Assembly (NCBI GenBank): GCA_913057245.1
Contig: CAJXNH010000004.1
Coordinates: 124,001 to 188,000, forward strand
Length of the DNA: 64,000 nucleotides
Source of the DNA: an uncultured Phaeodactylibacter sp.
GTDB lineage: Bacteria > Bacteroidota > Bacteroidia > Chitinophagales > Saprospiraceae
Direction: 5' to 3'
The position numbers and the translations under genes were made by a program. The stretch's first letter is position 1, and every line of letters starts with the position of its first letter. The notes under the pieces are model-generated. The model ran no database searches, was not told the origin of the DNA, and worked only from the letters and a program-made list of their open reading frames with translations. Below are positions 52,875 through 61,493 of the stretch, piece by piece.

Positions 52875-53924
52875 ATGAAGAAAGCTAAAGCTGCTATTTT
52901 CGATGCCGGCCCTGGAACCATCAGGTTGCAATCCGTAGAACTACCACACCCTCAAGGCAAAGAGATACGGGTGAAAAATGCCTATACCACCCTATGCAGT
53001 AGTGATTTAAAAACCTATAGCGGAGACCGGAAAGAGGCCAACCCAACTATTTTGGGCCATGAAGTTTGCGGAATCATTGATTCTTTTGGACCGGATGCCC
53101 CGAGGCAAGATGAAAACGGTCAGGTTATTAATCAGGGAGACCTGGTTACGTGGGCTGTATTTGCAAGCCCAAAAGATGACCCGCAATCCGGGGCTGGCAG
53201 GCCCCAAAAAGCTAAAGGCCTTTTTAAATATGGTCATGAGAGGCATACCTCAGCCTGTAGCTGGCATGGCGGATTGGCGGAATATACCATCTTGCGTCCG
53301 GACAGCCTGGTACTCAAAGTAAAGAAGGAGGTTCCGTTGCCGGTAGCTGCATTAGCCAATTGTGCTGTTGCGACCATGGTCGGAGCATTGCGAATAGCCG
53401 ACGGGCTGATGGGGCGCCACGTATTAGTTTCTGGTGCCGGTACACTTGGGCTTGTTGGTTGTGCATTGTGTAAAGCCGCCGGGGCTGCCTCCATTACTGT
53501 AGCAGAGCCAGATGAGCATCGCCGGGCAATGTCAAGGCAGTTTGGGGCAGATAAAGTTTTCGCTCCTGAGCAGTTAAGTGGCGCTTTCGATCTGGTATTC
53601 GAAACAAGTGGTATGCCTTCCTCCATGGAAAACACCCTTGAAACCCTCGCAATTGGCGGGAAAGCCATTTGGGTGGGCGCTGTTTTTCCACAACGAAAAC
53701 TGAATTTAAGTGCTGAGCAGCTCATTCGTAAGCTGCATACCATAAAGGGACTACATAATTACAATCGTGCGGACTTTATCCAAGCCGTTGGTTTTCTGGA
53801 ACAATTTCACAGTCAATTTCCATTCGAAAAACTTATTCAAAGGGAGTTTCCATTATCTGAGGTGACGCAGGCTTTTGAATACGCTACTTCAGAAAAGCCG
53901 TTCCGGGCAGGCGTACGGATATAG
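52875..53924 (+). CDS. Phosphonate-catabolism-associated alcohol dehydrogenase (TIGR03366-like)
   Basis: NAD(P)-dependent medium-chain dehydrogenase, 349 residues. Catalytic zinc residues C41 (LCSSD) and H62/E63 (GHE) are present; the Rossmann motif GAGTLG is at 187-192. The segment RPQKAKGLFKYGHE (109-122) resembles the PQKC..L.KYGHE block of the dehydrogenase family seen in phosphonate operons. Unusually, the four cysteines of the structural zinc lobe are missing (residues 98-114 contain none). The substrate is unproven; a two-carbon aldehyde or alcohol from phosphonate breakdown is one idea. Start at ATG 52875; an in-frame TTG at 52866 lies inside the -7 box and is rejected. Confidence 0.88.
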   Translation: MKKAKAAIFDAGPGTIRLQSVELPHPQGKEIRVKNAYTTLCSSDLKTYSGDRKEANPTILGHEVCGIIDSFGPDAPRQDENGQVINQGDLVTWAVFASPKDDPQSGAGRPQKAKGLFKYGHERHTSACSWHGGLAEYTILRPDSLVLKVKKEVPLPVAALANCAVATMVGALRIADGLMGRHVLVSGAGTLGLVGCALCKAAGAASITVAEPDEHRRAMSRQFGADKVFAPEQLSGAFDLVFETSGMPSSMENTLETLAIGGKAIWVGAVFPQRKLNLSAEQLIRKLHTIKGLHNYNRADFIQAVGFLEQFHSQFPFEKLIQREFPLSEVTQAFEYATSEKPFRAGVRI

Positions 53925-54019
53925 TTTGCTTGAGTTTATGGAAGCGTAAAGGCGCTACAGTATAGGAAATATTGGATAAAACTGGTTAAAGGCTACACCA
54001 TTGACCATAACCCACTCCT

Positions 54020-55312
54020 ATGCGAAGTCAATCAAAAATTACCCGCTGGCTATCGGACACCAATGGCCTGAATTTCTCACTGTACTGTATTGCTGCGGCG
54101 TTTGTAACCTATTGCAGCATGTATGCTTTCCGAAAACCGTTCACAGCGGGTACCTTCGAAGACTTAACGCTTTGGGGTATCGATTACAAAATCATCCTGA
54201 TTACCACACAGGTTATTGGATATATGCTTTCAAAGTTTATCGGTATCAAGGTGGTCTCAGAAATGGGGCATGGCTCCAGAATTCGGAGTATCCTGGCCCT
54301 GATAGGAATCTCCTGGGTAGCCCTGCTGATTTTCGGACTGGTTCCTTACCCCTTTAATTTTATCGCCTTGTTCTTCAATGGCCTGCCCCTTGGAATGATT
54401 TGGGGGATTGTATTTTCTTTTTTGGAAGGGCGCCGGAATACAGAGTTATTAGGAGCAGGTATGGCAACAAGTTTCATCGTTTCTTCTGGTTTTGTCAAAG
54501 CAGTTGGCAAAGTCCTTACTGATAGCTATGGCTTGACGGAGTTTTGGATGCCTTTTGCAGTAGGCGCTATATTCGTGCCCTCTCTGTTTCTGGGGGTATG
54601 GATGCTTGGCAAAATCCCCCCTCCTACTCCGGAGGACAAGGCAGAGCGGACGGAACGTGTGCCCATGAACCGCAAGGAACGACGCCAGTTTTTCAAAACT
54701 TTCGCTCCCGGTATAGTATTGGTGGTTACCATATACATCGCACTTACCATATTCCGTGATGTACGCGATAATTTTGCAGTGGAGCTATGGGATGCTTTGG
54801 GCTACGGCGAGATGCCGTCTATTCTTGTGACCGCCGAACTACCTATTGCTGCAACAGTACTCATCCTTGTTGCAGCTATGATGTTCATCCGAAGCAACCG
54901 GCTTGCGTTCTACACCAACCTCTTTATCATTTTCGCCGGCGGCGTTTTGGTTTTACTGACAACCTGGGGGTTTCAAACTGGCTGGATCCCCCCAGGTGCC
55001 TGGATGATCATCATTGGATTTGGCATGTACCTGGCTTACATTTCTTACCACACCATGCTCTTTGAACGCTGGATTGCCCTGTTCCGATACCGAAGCAACA
55101 TCGGATACCTTATGTATGTAGCGGATGCCTTTGGCTACCTTGGCAGTGTGGGGGTGTTATTTTTCAAAAACTTTGGTGCCAGCCAGTTAAGCTGGTTATC
55201 CTTCTTTACAATTTGCGCTTATGCAATGGGTATAACGACCATATTACTGAGTGGATTAGCTGTTCTTTACTTTCTAAAAAAAGAAAGAAACATGAACCGG
55301 CGAAACGCCTAA
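54020..55312 (+). CDS. DUF5690 membrane protein, MFS/organophosphate-antiporter-like
   Basis: A 430-residue inner-membrane protein with about 12 hydrophobic helices and a basic central loop (PPPTPEDKAERTERVPMNRKERR, about 203-225) between two halves, the usual MFS layout. The first helix reads FVTYCSMYAFRKPFTAGTF, reminiscent of the Y..RK.F segment of GlpT/UhpT-type organophosphate antiporters. DUF5690 has no proven function. It follows the dehydrogenase by 95 bases on the same strand, and its stop is one base from the convergent FAD-oxidase stop. Import of a phosphonate or export of phosphate is the natural hypothesis. Confidence 0.85.
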   Translation: MRSQSKITRWLSDTNGLNFSLYCIAAAFVTYCSMYAFRKPFTAGTFEDLTLWGIDYKIILITTQVIGYMLSKFIGIKVVSEMGHGSRIRSILALIGISWVALLIFGLVPYPFNFIALFFNGLPLGMIWGIVFSFLEGRRNTELLGAGMATSFIVSSGFVKAVGKVLTDSYGLTEFWMPFAVGAIFVPSLFLGVWMLGKIPPPTPEDKAERTERVPMNRKERRQFFKTFAPGIVLVVTIYIALTIFRDVRDNFAVELWDALGYGEMPSILVTAELPIAATVLILVAAMMFIRSNRLAFYTNLFIIFAGGVLVLLTTWGFQTGWIPPGAWMIIIGFGMYLAYISYHTMLFERWIALFRYRSNIGYLMYVADAFGYLGSVGVLFFKNFGASQLSWLSFFTICAYAMGITTILLSGLAVLYFLKKERNMNRRNA

Positions 55313-55313
55313 T

Positions 55314-56477
55314 CTACAATGAAAAAATCCGCCGGATATTCAATTCTGCAAAACCCGGGCTGCCGGTCATTCCTTTACCACCGATACCCGTCACAATATG
55401 GAGCTTGTCATCGATATGGTGTTGAAAAATGTCTTTGGTTTTGCACTGGCTGTAGATACCAAACCAGGTCTTTTGAATTTTCCAGTTCTGCAGGCGGAAA
55501 ATCGCTTTAGCTTCCTGAAGCATGAAAGCATTGATGGACTGATCCATTTCGAACCCAAGCGCATCCTTGTTGCCTGCATCGGCATACTCATGAGAATCAC
55601 CAAGCACAACCGTTCCATCCGGAGCCTGGGTAAGTAGAATATGTACACCATATTCTTTTGCAAAACTCTCTTGCGGCTCTCGTTCTTTGACCGCCTTAAA
55701 GGAAGGGCATTCCGTAAAGCTTTCGTACCGCCGGATCGTTCTCCCAGTTAAAATATTCCCCTTTATCCGAAGTCCATCCTGTGGTACCGTGCGGAGCATA
55801 TGCAATTTGCTCACCTCAAGGTCACTTTGATAGAATAAATCCGGGTACAGGTTTTGGAACTCGCTCCCGTTGCAAATAATGCCCCTGGCACCAGAAAAGG
55901 CTCTTTGGTCACTGCTACGAAATTCTACGCCACTTTCATTAACCAGCGACTGGATGATCCGGCAGGAAGGAAAGTAATCCAACCCCATGTGCGCTCTCAT
56001 GTAGGCAATAACCCTTCCCACCGCGACTCTGGGATCCAGGGATACTTCTTCAGGGAAGAAAAGACCAGCTTTGCAGTAAGAAGGTTGAAGCACCGGCCAG
56101 CGGCTAAGGCATTCTGATGAGTTCAGCAATACTGACGAGTACCCTGCTTCTTTGTTCTGCAGGGCTAATTCCTCAATAAGACCGACCTCTTCCGCATCAG
56201 AAGCGATGTACACTGATCCGTGTGGCTGCAGGGAAATATCTGCCTCGTTTTGCAATTCCTTGTAAATTTCCAGACTACGCCTCCCGATCTTTTGCCATTT
56301 AGCGTTCATACCTGATGGTACAACCTGGCCAAAATTCCGTGTAGTTGCGCTCTGTGGAGCTTGGTTTTGCTCAATCAAAGCTACGCTAAAGCCAGCGCGT
56401 AGGGCGTGGTACGCATGGAAAGTGCCGAGAATACCTGCTCCAACAACCAGTAAATCATACTTTGATAATTCAGCCAT
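55314..56477 (-). CDS. TIGR03364-type FAD-dependent oxidase of phosphonate catabolism
   Basis: Glycine-oxidase/DAAO-like flavoprotein of 387 residues. FAD-binding GAGILG at residues 13-18 in YDLLVVGAGILGTFHAYHALRAG, then the characteristic S-A-T-T-R-N-F-G-Q-V-V-P-S-G block of the TIGR03364 family, and a C-terminal GIGGKGMTGSPGFAE. Members recur in phosphonate clusters; some have been shown to oxidise N-methylated 2-aminoethylphosphonate to phosphonoacetaldehyde. That would feed the phosphonatase-like hydrolase at 62407. Start at 56477 preferred; 56498 adds seven residues. It lies 45-66 bases downstream of the S9 peptidase gene and could be read through from it. Confidence 0.9.
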   Translation of the reverse strand: MAELSKYDLLVVGAGILGTFHAYHALRAGFSVALIEQNQAPQSATTRNFGQVVPSGMNAKWQKIGRRSLEIYKELQNEADISLQPHGSVYIASDAEEVGLIEELALQNKEAGYSSVLLNSSECLSRWPVLQPSYCKAGLFFPEEVSLDPRVAVGRVIAYMRAHMGLDYFPSCRIIQSLVNESGVEFRSSDQRAFSGARGIICNGSEFQNLYPDLFYQSDLEVSKLHMLRTVPQDGLRIKGNILTGRTIRRYESFTECPSFKAVKEREPQESFAKEYGVHILLTQAPDGTVVLGDSHEYADAGNKDALGFEMDQSINAFMLQEAKAIFRLQNWKIQKTWFGIYSQCKTKDIFQHHIDDKLHIVTGIGGKGMTGSPGFAELNIRRIFSL

Positions 56478-56543
56478 AACCTTTTCCTTTTTAGCCATCC
56501 ACCATTAAAATCCATCCGATATATTTCCCGAACCTCACTAAGG

Positions 56544-58898
56544 TTACATTCCCTCCAAAAGCCTGAAAATACGTCTATACTCATCCGTCCAGCTACTGGG
56601 CTCAATGAAGCCGTGGGGCTCTACAGGGAAGACGGCGAGTTCCCAATCTTCCTTCCCAAGCTCAATGAGGCGCTGAGACAGGCGGACTACATCCTGAAAC
56701 TGTACGTTGTCGTCCACCATACCGTGGAGGATGAGCAGGCGGTCCGCCAGCCCTTCTGCGAAGTAGATCGGTGAGCTTTGACGGAAGGCAATGGAATCTT
56801 TCACCGGCGTATTGAGGATGTTGGAGGTGTAAGGATGGTTGTAGTGTGCCCAATCGGTTACCGATCGCAGGGCCGCACCACATTCAAATGTGCCAGGCGA
56901 AGTGAATAGCGCCATCAGCGTAATGAAGCCCCCATAGGAGCCTCCGTATATGCCAATTCGTTCCGGGTCAATGCCGAGCACTTCCACCAGATAGGCAGCA
57001 CCGTCTACCTGATCGCTGAGGTCTTTGCCGCCCATGTGCCGGTAAATCCCGGTCCGCCAGTCCCGGCCATAACCATCACTGCCCCGGTAGTCGATGTCCA
57101 ATACCGTGAAGCCATTGTCGACCAGCAGGTTGTGAAACATGTACTCCCGGTAATAGCTGCTCCACCACCGGTGGACGTTTTGAAGGTAGCCCGCTCCATG
57201 AACGAAAATGACGGCTTTGCCTTTCTTCGTGCCTTTCTTTGGCCGGTACAGGCGGGCAGGCACGCTTGCCCCATCTGATGCCTTAAAGCGTATGATTTCA
57301 GGCTCCCGCCAAGCGTAGCTTTGGAAAGCATTGGTCGTGGATTCAGTCACCCGGCGCATTGCACTGCCGGGCTGATTATCCATCAGGTACAGTTCCCAGG
57401 GCTGATTGCTGTAGGAATAGCGCAGGGCGAGCGTCTTTTCATCCGGTGCGATTTCCACTTCGTACTTCCCCGGCGCATCCGTCACTTTCTGCAAAGGGCC
57501 TCCACTGACCGGCAGATGATAAAAATGCTGCTCGAAGGGGCTTTCCGCATTAGCGATGATGAAAAAGGTCTGCTTATCGCGGGACAATTGCGCGCTACGG
57601 ATTTCAAAATCGCCACTTGTCAGCGCGGTACGCTCGTCGGTATCCAGATTGTGGGTATAAAGGTGTGAGTACCCGGTGGCTTCTGACTGGTAAAAAATCG
57701 TTTGCTCATCCAGCCAGCCCAAGGTCCCGGTTGAGAAATTCCAGCCGGAAATACCAGGGCCGCCCACCCAAGCATCATCCTGCTGTCGGTCAATTTGCCG
57801 GAGCTGACCGGTCGGCAGGTCCAGCTCTGCAATCCAGCGGGTTTTGTTGTCCAGTGCGCGTAAAACGACCACTGCCCTGCCCTGATCGCTGAAGACCGGG
57901 CCATGCAGGATGACCTCCCGGGGAGATTCATACTGTGCGGCAGTATCTCCGTAGACGGCTATACGATAGGCAGGCTTGTCGTAAATGCCCTCCAGGCTCA
58001 GGGTGGAAACGGTGTAGAAGGTATCCCGCTGCCGGTCGTAAACGCCCATTTCGTAAGTATCCTGTGAATGGCCCACCTTTGGGCGTGCTTTTTTGATGTC
58101 CAGATAGCCTGTTGGGTCAACGAAATGGGGCACCTGTGTGCTTTCTGTTGTGGCATCGGAACGCAGCCGGAACGTCACAAAGCGCTGATCGGGGCTAAGC
58201 TGCAGATTACTCCACGACTTGCTGCCCAAATGAATGGTTTGAGGGCGCTCCGGGCGCAGGGCTTCCCGGCGTTCTTTTTCCAACCGGTCCTGAGCATCAC
58301 GCCAGCGCAGGACTTCGAAGAGTTCCATTTGCTGTTCGTCCAGCCATGTTTGCTGTGCATCCGCGGACCCGCTGCTGCCACCGTTGCCTTTCTCAAAGTA
58401 TGTGAGCTGCTCCAGCCGGTGCTCCTGCAAGTGCCAGGCATAGAGATTGCGGTCGGCGGTAAAGATGACCTGTTTGTCATTTGAGGTAAAGAACGGGTCC
58501 GATTCGCGCTGCCCGGTGCGGGTCAGCTGCCAGCTGCTATCGGCTGCAATATCGTAAAGGAATAGGTCGCCATTTTTGGCGTAAGCCATGAGCGTGTAGT
58601 CTGAATTGTATGCGCCCGGCTCAGGTAATCCCCGCTGCCGCTCCAGGCTCACAGGCACCGGCTTTTCCTCTCCCCGTTTCACACTGAACAGGGAGCGCAA
58701 GGTATCCTGCTCAGGGTTCCAGGTAAAAAAGACTTCCTGGCTGTTGGGGTGCCACTGAATTCGCTCTGGCAAAAAGCCTACGAAGCGCTCGCCCTGCATA
58801 ATATCAGCAATTTTCAGCGCAGAGCGGTTGGAGGCAGGCTGTGCCGTGGAAATGAAGGGAATGCAACTCAGCAAAAGAAAGCGGAAAAACAGACGCAT
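56544..58898 (-). CDS. S9-family prolyl oligopeptidase/dipeptidyl peptidase
   Basis: Exported serine peptidase of 784 residues. Signal peptide to about residue 19 (..ISTAQ), an eight-bladed propeller domain (DPP IV-type, about 40-530; for example NSDYTLMAYAKNGDLFLYDIAADS), and a C-terminal alpha/beta hydrolase with nucleophile Ser in GIYGGSYGGF (near residue 652), Asp in HGMVDDNVQF and His in EPHGF. It degrades peptides, probably at proline, in the periplasm. Between DUF983 upstream and the FAD oxidase downstream on the same strand; no functional link to phosphonates is evident. Confidence 0.95.
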   Translation of the reverse strand: MRLFFRFLLLSCIPFISTAQPASNRSALKIADIMQGERFVGFLPERIQWHPNSQEVFFTWNPEQDTLRSLFSVKRGEEKPVPVSLERQRGLPEPGAYNSDYTLMAYAKNGDLFLYDIAADSSWQLTRTGQRESDPFFTSNDKQVIFTADRNLYAWHLQEHRLEQLTYFEKGNGGSSGSADAQQTWLDEQQMELFEVLRWRDAQDRLEKERREALRPERPQTIHLGSKSWSNLQLSPDQRFVTFRLRSDATTESTQVPHFVDPTGYLDIKKARPKVGHSQDTYEMGVYDRQRDTFYTVSTLSLEGIYDKPAYRIAVYGDTAAQYESPREVILHGPVFSDQGRAVVVLRALDNKTRWIAELDLPTGQLRQIDRQQDDAWVGGPGISGWNFSTGTLGWLDEQTIFYQSEATGYSHLYTHNLDTDERTALTSGDFEIRSAQLSRDKQTFFIIANAESPFEQHFYHLPVSGGPLQKVTDAPGKYEVEIAPDEKTLALRYSYSNQPWELYLMDNQPGSAMRRVTESTTNAFQSYAWREPEIIRFKASDGASVPARLYRPKKGTKKGKAVIFVHGAGYLQNVHRWWSSYYREYMFHNLLVDNGFTVLDIDYRGSDGYGRDWRTGIYRHMGGKDLSDQVDGAAYLVEVLGIDPERIGIYGGSYGGFITLMALFTSPGTFECGAALRSVTDWAHYNHPYTSNILNTPVKDSIAFRQSSPIYFAEGLADRLLILHGMVDDNVQFQDVVRLSQRLIELGKEDWELAVFPVEPHGFIEPSSWTDEYRRIFRLLEGM

Positions 58899-58934
58899 GG
58901 TAATGTTTTTCCGCTAAATGTACGATGATCTTGC

Positions 58935-59339
58935 TTAAAAAATAGTCTTGTCGTACTTCGAACCAGAGTTTTCCGAGTTTTCCAGGCTTTTGTCGTAGCG
59001 CATGGAGAAATGAAGATAAAGCGACCGGGACAACCGCATGATTTTGAAATAAGTCAAAGCTGCGAAAGCCAGCGTAAAGCCCATAGCCGCCATCACCGAC
59101 CAGTCGTAATACAGTACCAGAAGCAGCGCCGGCAGCAGCAGCATCCAGGACGAAATGCCGTAGGAAATGATAAGCGCACCGAAGTAGAAGCCCGGTTCCG
59201 GCTCAAAGTCCAGCTTGCAATTTTGGCACTCCTTATGCATGTCAATAGGGTCGGTCCAGTTAAAAGGCTTTTTAAACAGATCACCCTCCCCGCAGCGGGG
59301 GCATTTATAATTCCAGATTCCTTTCCAGGATAATTTCAT
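58935..59339 (-). CDS. DUF983 membrane protein
   Basis: Starts at ATG 59339 (MKLSWKGIWNYKCPRCGEG), the family's typical N-terminus; a longer start at 59363 adds eight residues. The zinc-ribbon-like CPRCGEGDLF and CQNCKLDF lie at about residues 12-50, followed by two membrane helices (FGALIISYGISSWMLLLPALLLVLY and VMAAMGFTLAFAALTYF). DUF983 proteins are often near cytochrome oxidase genes; function unknown. TACATTTG on the minus strand (59361-59368) just upstream matches the -7 box. The S9 peptidase gene follows after 36 bases. Confidence 0.9.
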   Translation of the reverse strand: MKLSWKGIWNYKCPRCGEGDLFKKPFNWTDPIDMHKECQNCKLDFEPEPGFYFGALIISYGISSWMLLLPALLLVLYYDWSVMAAMGFTLAFAALTYFKIMRLSRSLYLHFSMRYDKSLENSENSGSKYDKTIF

Positions 59340-59574
59340 GGCTGATAGCTTTTGTGGGCACAAATGTACAAAACTTCATAAGTTCATACCTTTGTGGCGA
59401 ACAAGGAATAAAATCAATTGTAGAACATTGGCTGCCCCCCGAAAAGTTGAGTGCAGGCTCAAAGATTACAACGGCATTACCAAATACCAATTACGGCAAA
59501 GAAAGCTAAAGAGAATGGCACATAAATAGTAGATTTGCCCATATCCTTTACACCATTGACCAAAACTTGAACTT

Positions 59575-60009
59575 ATGTATAACATGTTAAAACACGCGCA
59601 CTCGGGCCTGAGATGGCTACTGCTCGCGGCGCTCATCTATGCCATTATCAAAGGCTTTCAGTCCTGGCGCAATGGCAAGGCTTTTAATAAGCCCTCTGCA
59701 CTTATTGGCCTGATTTTGACTCACGTACAGCTGGTTATTGGGCTGCTGTTGTATTTTGTATTTAGCCCACTGGTTTCCTACGGAGAAGGCTTTATGAAGG
59801 ACACCATCACCCGCTTCTACACGGTTGAGCATTTGGTGACGATGCTGCTTGCCATCATCCTGATTACCATTGGCTACAGCCGCGGAAAGCGCAAAGCAGA
59901 TGCTTCTGCCGCTGGCAAGGCGGTATTTGTTTTCTACCTGATCGGACTGCTGCTCATCTTACTGGGTATTCCGTGGCCGTTCCGCGGGCTTGGTGCGGGC
60001 TGGTTTTAG
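59575..60009 (+). CDS. Four-helix membrane protein, cytochrome b-like
   Basis: A 144-residue protein with four hydrophobic helices (about 12-28, 45-65, 85-104, 117-134). Conserved histidines sit in HSGLRWLLL (N-terminus), HVQLVIGLLLY and VEHLVTMLLA, matching small Bacteroidota proteins usually labelled cytochrome B, where paired histidines could ligate haem. The assignment is by pattern and is tentative. Upstream 59340-59574 holds two plus-strand -7 matches (TACCTTTG 59387-59394; TAGATTTG 59530-59537) and nothing else recognised. Confidence 0.8.
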   Translation: MYNMLKHAHSGLRWLLLAALIYAIIKGFQSWRNGKAFNKPSALIGLILTHVQLVIGLLLYFVFSPLVSYGEGFMKDTITRFYTVEHLVTMLLAIILITIGYSRGKRKADASAAGKAVFVFYLIGLLLILLGIPWPFRGLGAGWF

Positions 60010-60036
60010 ACCCGTCTCCTCCACCCTCCTCATTAC

Positions 60037-60071
60037 AAAAGCCTGCCCGGCGTTTTGCCGGACAGGCTTTT
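60037..60071. terminator. Bidirectional terminator
   Basis: AAAAGCCTG-C-CCGGC (60037-60051) pairs with GCCGG-A-CAGGCTTTT (60057-60071), one internal mismatch, and is flanked by A on the left and TTTTTGTTTTT on the right. It separates the convergent cytochrome b-like gene and the hypothetical gene at 60092. Confidence 0.88.
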
Positions 60072-60091
60072 TGTTTTTCCTCATTGCTCCT

Positions 60092-61126
60092 TTACTTCCC
60101 CAGCACAATGGGGCAGTTTTTCGCTGTGAACTCAGCGCAAACGGTGCCATTGTCCAGAGCAGTGTAGAAAGACTGAAGGTATTCCAGTATTTCGCGCTTA
60201 TCGCTACGGCTCAGCAGGTCGAAATCACTTACCATTGCTTCAAAATTGCCTTGCCTGGACTTAAAAAGCTGAATGGTGGATTGCAATTCGCTGCTGTTGA
60301 GCTCAGCGCCCAGATAAACCCTTTCGCCCACCTTGTCCTGCCCAATATCACGGGCTGGCACAGCGTAGCCTACGTTCACGATGCCGGAAAAGTCAAAGTC
60401 GTAGGGGACAACCGTATTCAATCCGCCATCCACAGGCTTCAGGATTTTGAGGTTGCGCGACATGGGGATGGACCAGTCTACGTTGCCAATCATGTACTGG
60501 AACATGGCATGGGTGCGCAGGTTCTCCTGCTGAAACTCGACAGTAGACAAGCCGAAGCATTCGTCACATTCCACACTTGCCTTACGGGCGGCCAGTTCGT
60601 CAATGTCTTCCAGCAGAATGCCGTATTTGACCAGTTCCTGGTTGCTTTCTGTGTCTTTATAAGTCACTTCGACCAACTGTGCCCGAAGCGCATGATCGGA
60701 TAATTCCTGGTACATTTTATAGCCGAGGTACTCCCGCAGGACTGCTTCTTTTCCTTTTTTGCCGGTCTGGCAGTGGGTGACCAGCTTCATATCATCGTGT
60801 TCTGCCAGCCCGCGAGCTCTGAGATCGCTTTTGGAAAAGTCAATCCTCAGCGGCGGGAAATCACATACCCGGCGGCGGTAGCGGCCACGGGCGCGGATCT
60901 CGCTGGGCAGTTCCACCCAGTTGCCATGCGCATCTTGGTAGCGGAAGATGGCCGGGTACTCTTCATTCGTGTCCACTTTGGCGTACATGGTGTCAAGGCT
61001 GAACTCCAATTCAAGCTTCAGCAGCTCGGTATGCCCAAACTGGTCAAACAAGGTAGGATTTTGAGCACTAAGCCCAATGGGCGTCAGGCAAATGACTAAT
61101 AGCAGGGTTCTAAAAATGGTTTTCAT
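60092..61126 (-). CDS. Secreted hypothetical protein, CotH-like features
   Basis: Start at 61126 opens a signal peptide (MKTIFRTLLLVICLTPIGLSAQ); 29 upstream in-frame codons to 61213 lack a signal. The mature protein has RARGRYRRRVCDFPPLRIDFSK (about 75-95), MKLVTHC, a long central part with EYLGYKMYQELS, then MIGNVDWSIPMSRNLKIL and VPYDFDFSGIVNVGYA near residue 270. This order (basic R-G-x-x-R strand, later N-x-D-W and D-x-D-x-S) resembles spore-coat CotH-type atypical kinases, in which the D-x-D binds metal-ATP. That is inference; the protein is otherwise an unassigned Bacteroidota family. Confidence 0.8.
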   Translation of the reverse strand: MKTIFRTLLLVICLTPIGLSAQNPTLFDQFGHTELLKLELEFSLDTMYAKVDTNEEYPAIFRYQDAHGNWVELPSEIRARGRYRRRVCDFPPLRIDFSKSDLRARGLAEHDDMKLVTHCQTGKKGKEAVLREYLGYKMYQELSDHALRAQLVEVTYKDTESNQELVKYGILLEDIDELAARKASVECDECFGLSTVEFQQENLRTHAMFQYMIGNVDWSIPMSRNLKILKPVDGGLNTVVPYDFDFSGIVNVGYAVPARDIGQDKVGERVYLGAELNSSELQSTIQLFKSRQGNFEAMVSDFDLLSRSDKREILEYLQSFYTALDNGTVCAEFTAKNCPIVLGK

Positions 61127-61493
61127 AATTTCAGATTGTCGTGGTGATTTCAAAAATTTGAGCCCGCAGCTTTTTGAGCTAAAGGCCCGGTGTCGGGTTG
61201 TATTATGGTTCAAAGATGCGGTTAGGCGCCTTCAACCCCTAATTTTTTAGATTAGCATCCAGAAAAATCCAACGAACCTGGGCGCGGAATAAGGGTTAAA
61301 GGGGTAATGATGCATCATTGTATTGTAAAGGCGTTTAAAAAGCCGAAAAGTTGCAGCGCCCATTTTTTCTATTGAGGTTTGATTTCGTACAAGCCGCCTT
61401 AGTTGACAAAATTTCTACGCTACATCTTTGTGATTCCATGTATTTAGGGCCTTATTTGCATATTCGGCTATCAATCTTATCAAATAACAGGAA
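61127..61493. other. Gene-free 367-bp region with a perfect 14-bp palindrome
   Basis: Lies between divergent genes. AATGATGCATCATT (61306-61319) is a perfect palindrome built from the same AATGAT/ATCATT half-sites seen at 52775-52797. CATCTTTG near 61423-61430 with a TTG about 18 bases upstream is a possible weak promoter for the plus-strand gene at 61494. No coding signal was seen. Confidence 0.5.

Noticed and set aside
56544..59339. S9 peptidase and DUF983 as members of the phosphonate system because the FAD oxidase lies downstream on the same strand.
   Set aside because: No biochemical link; adjacency alone is weak, although read-through transcription is possible.
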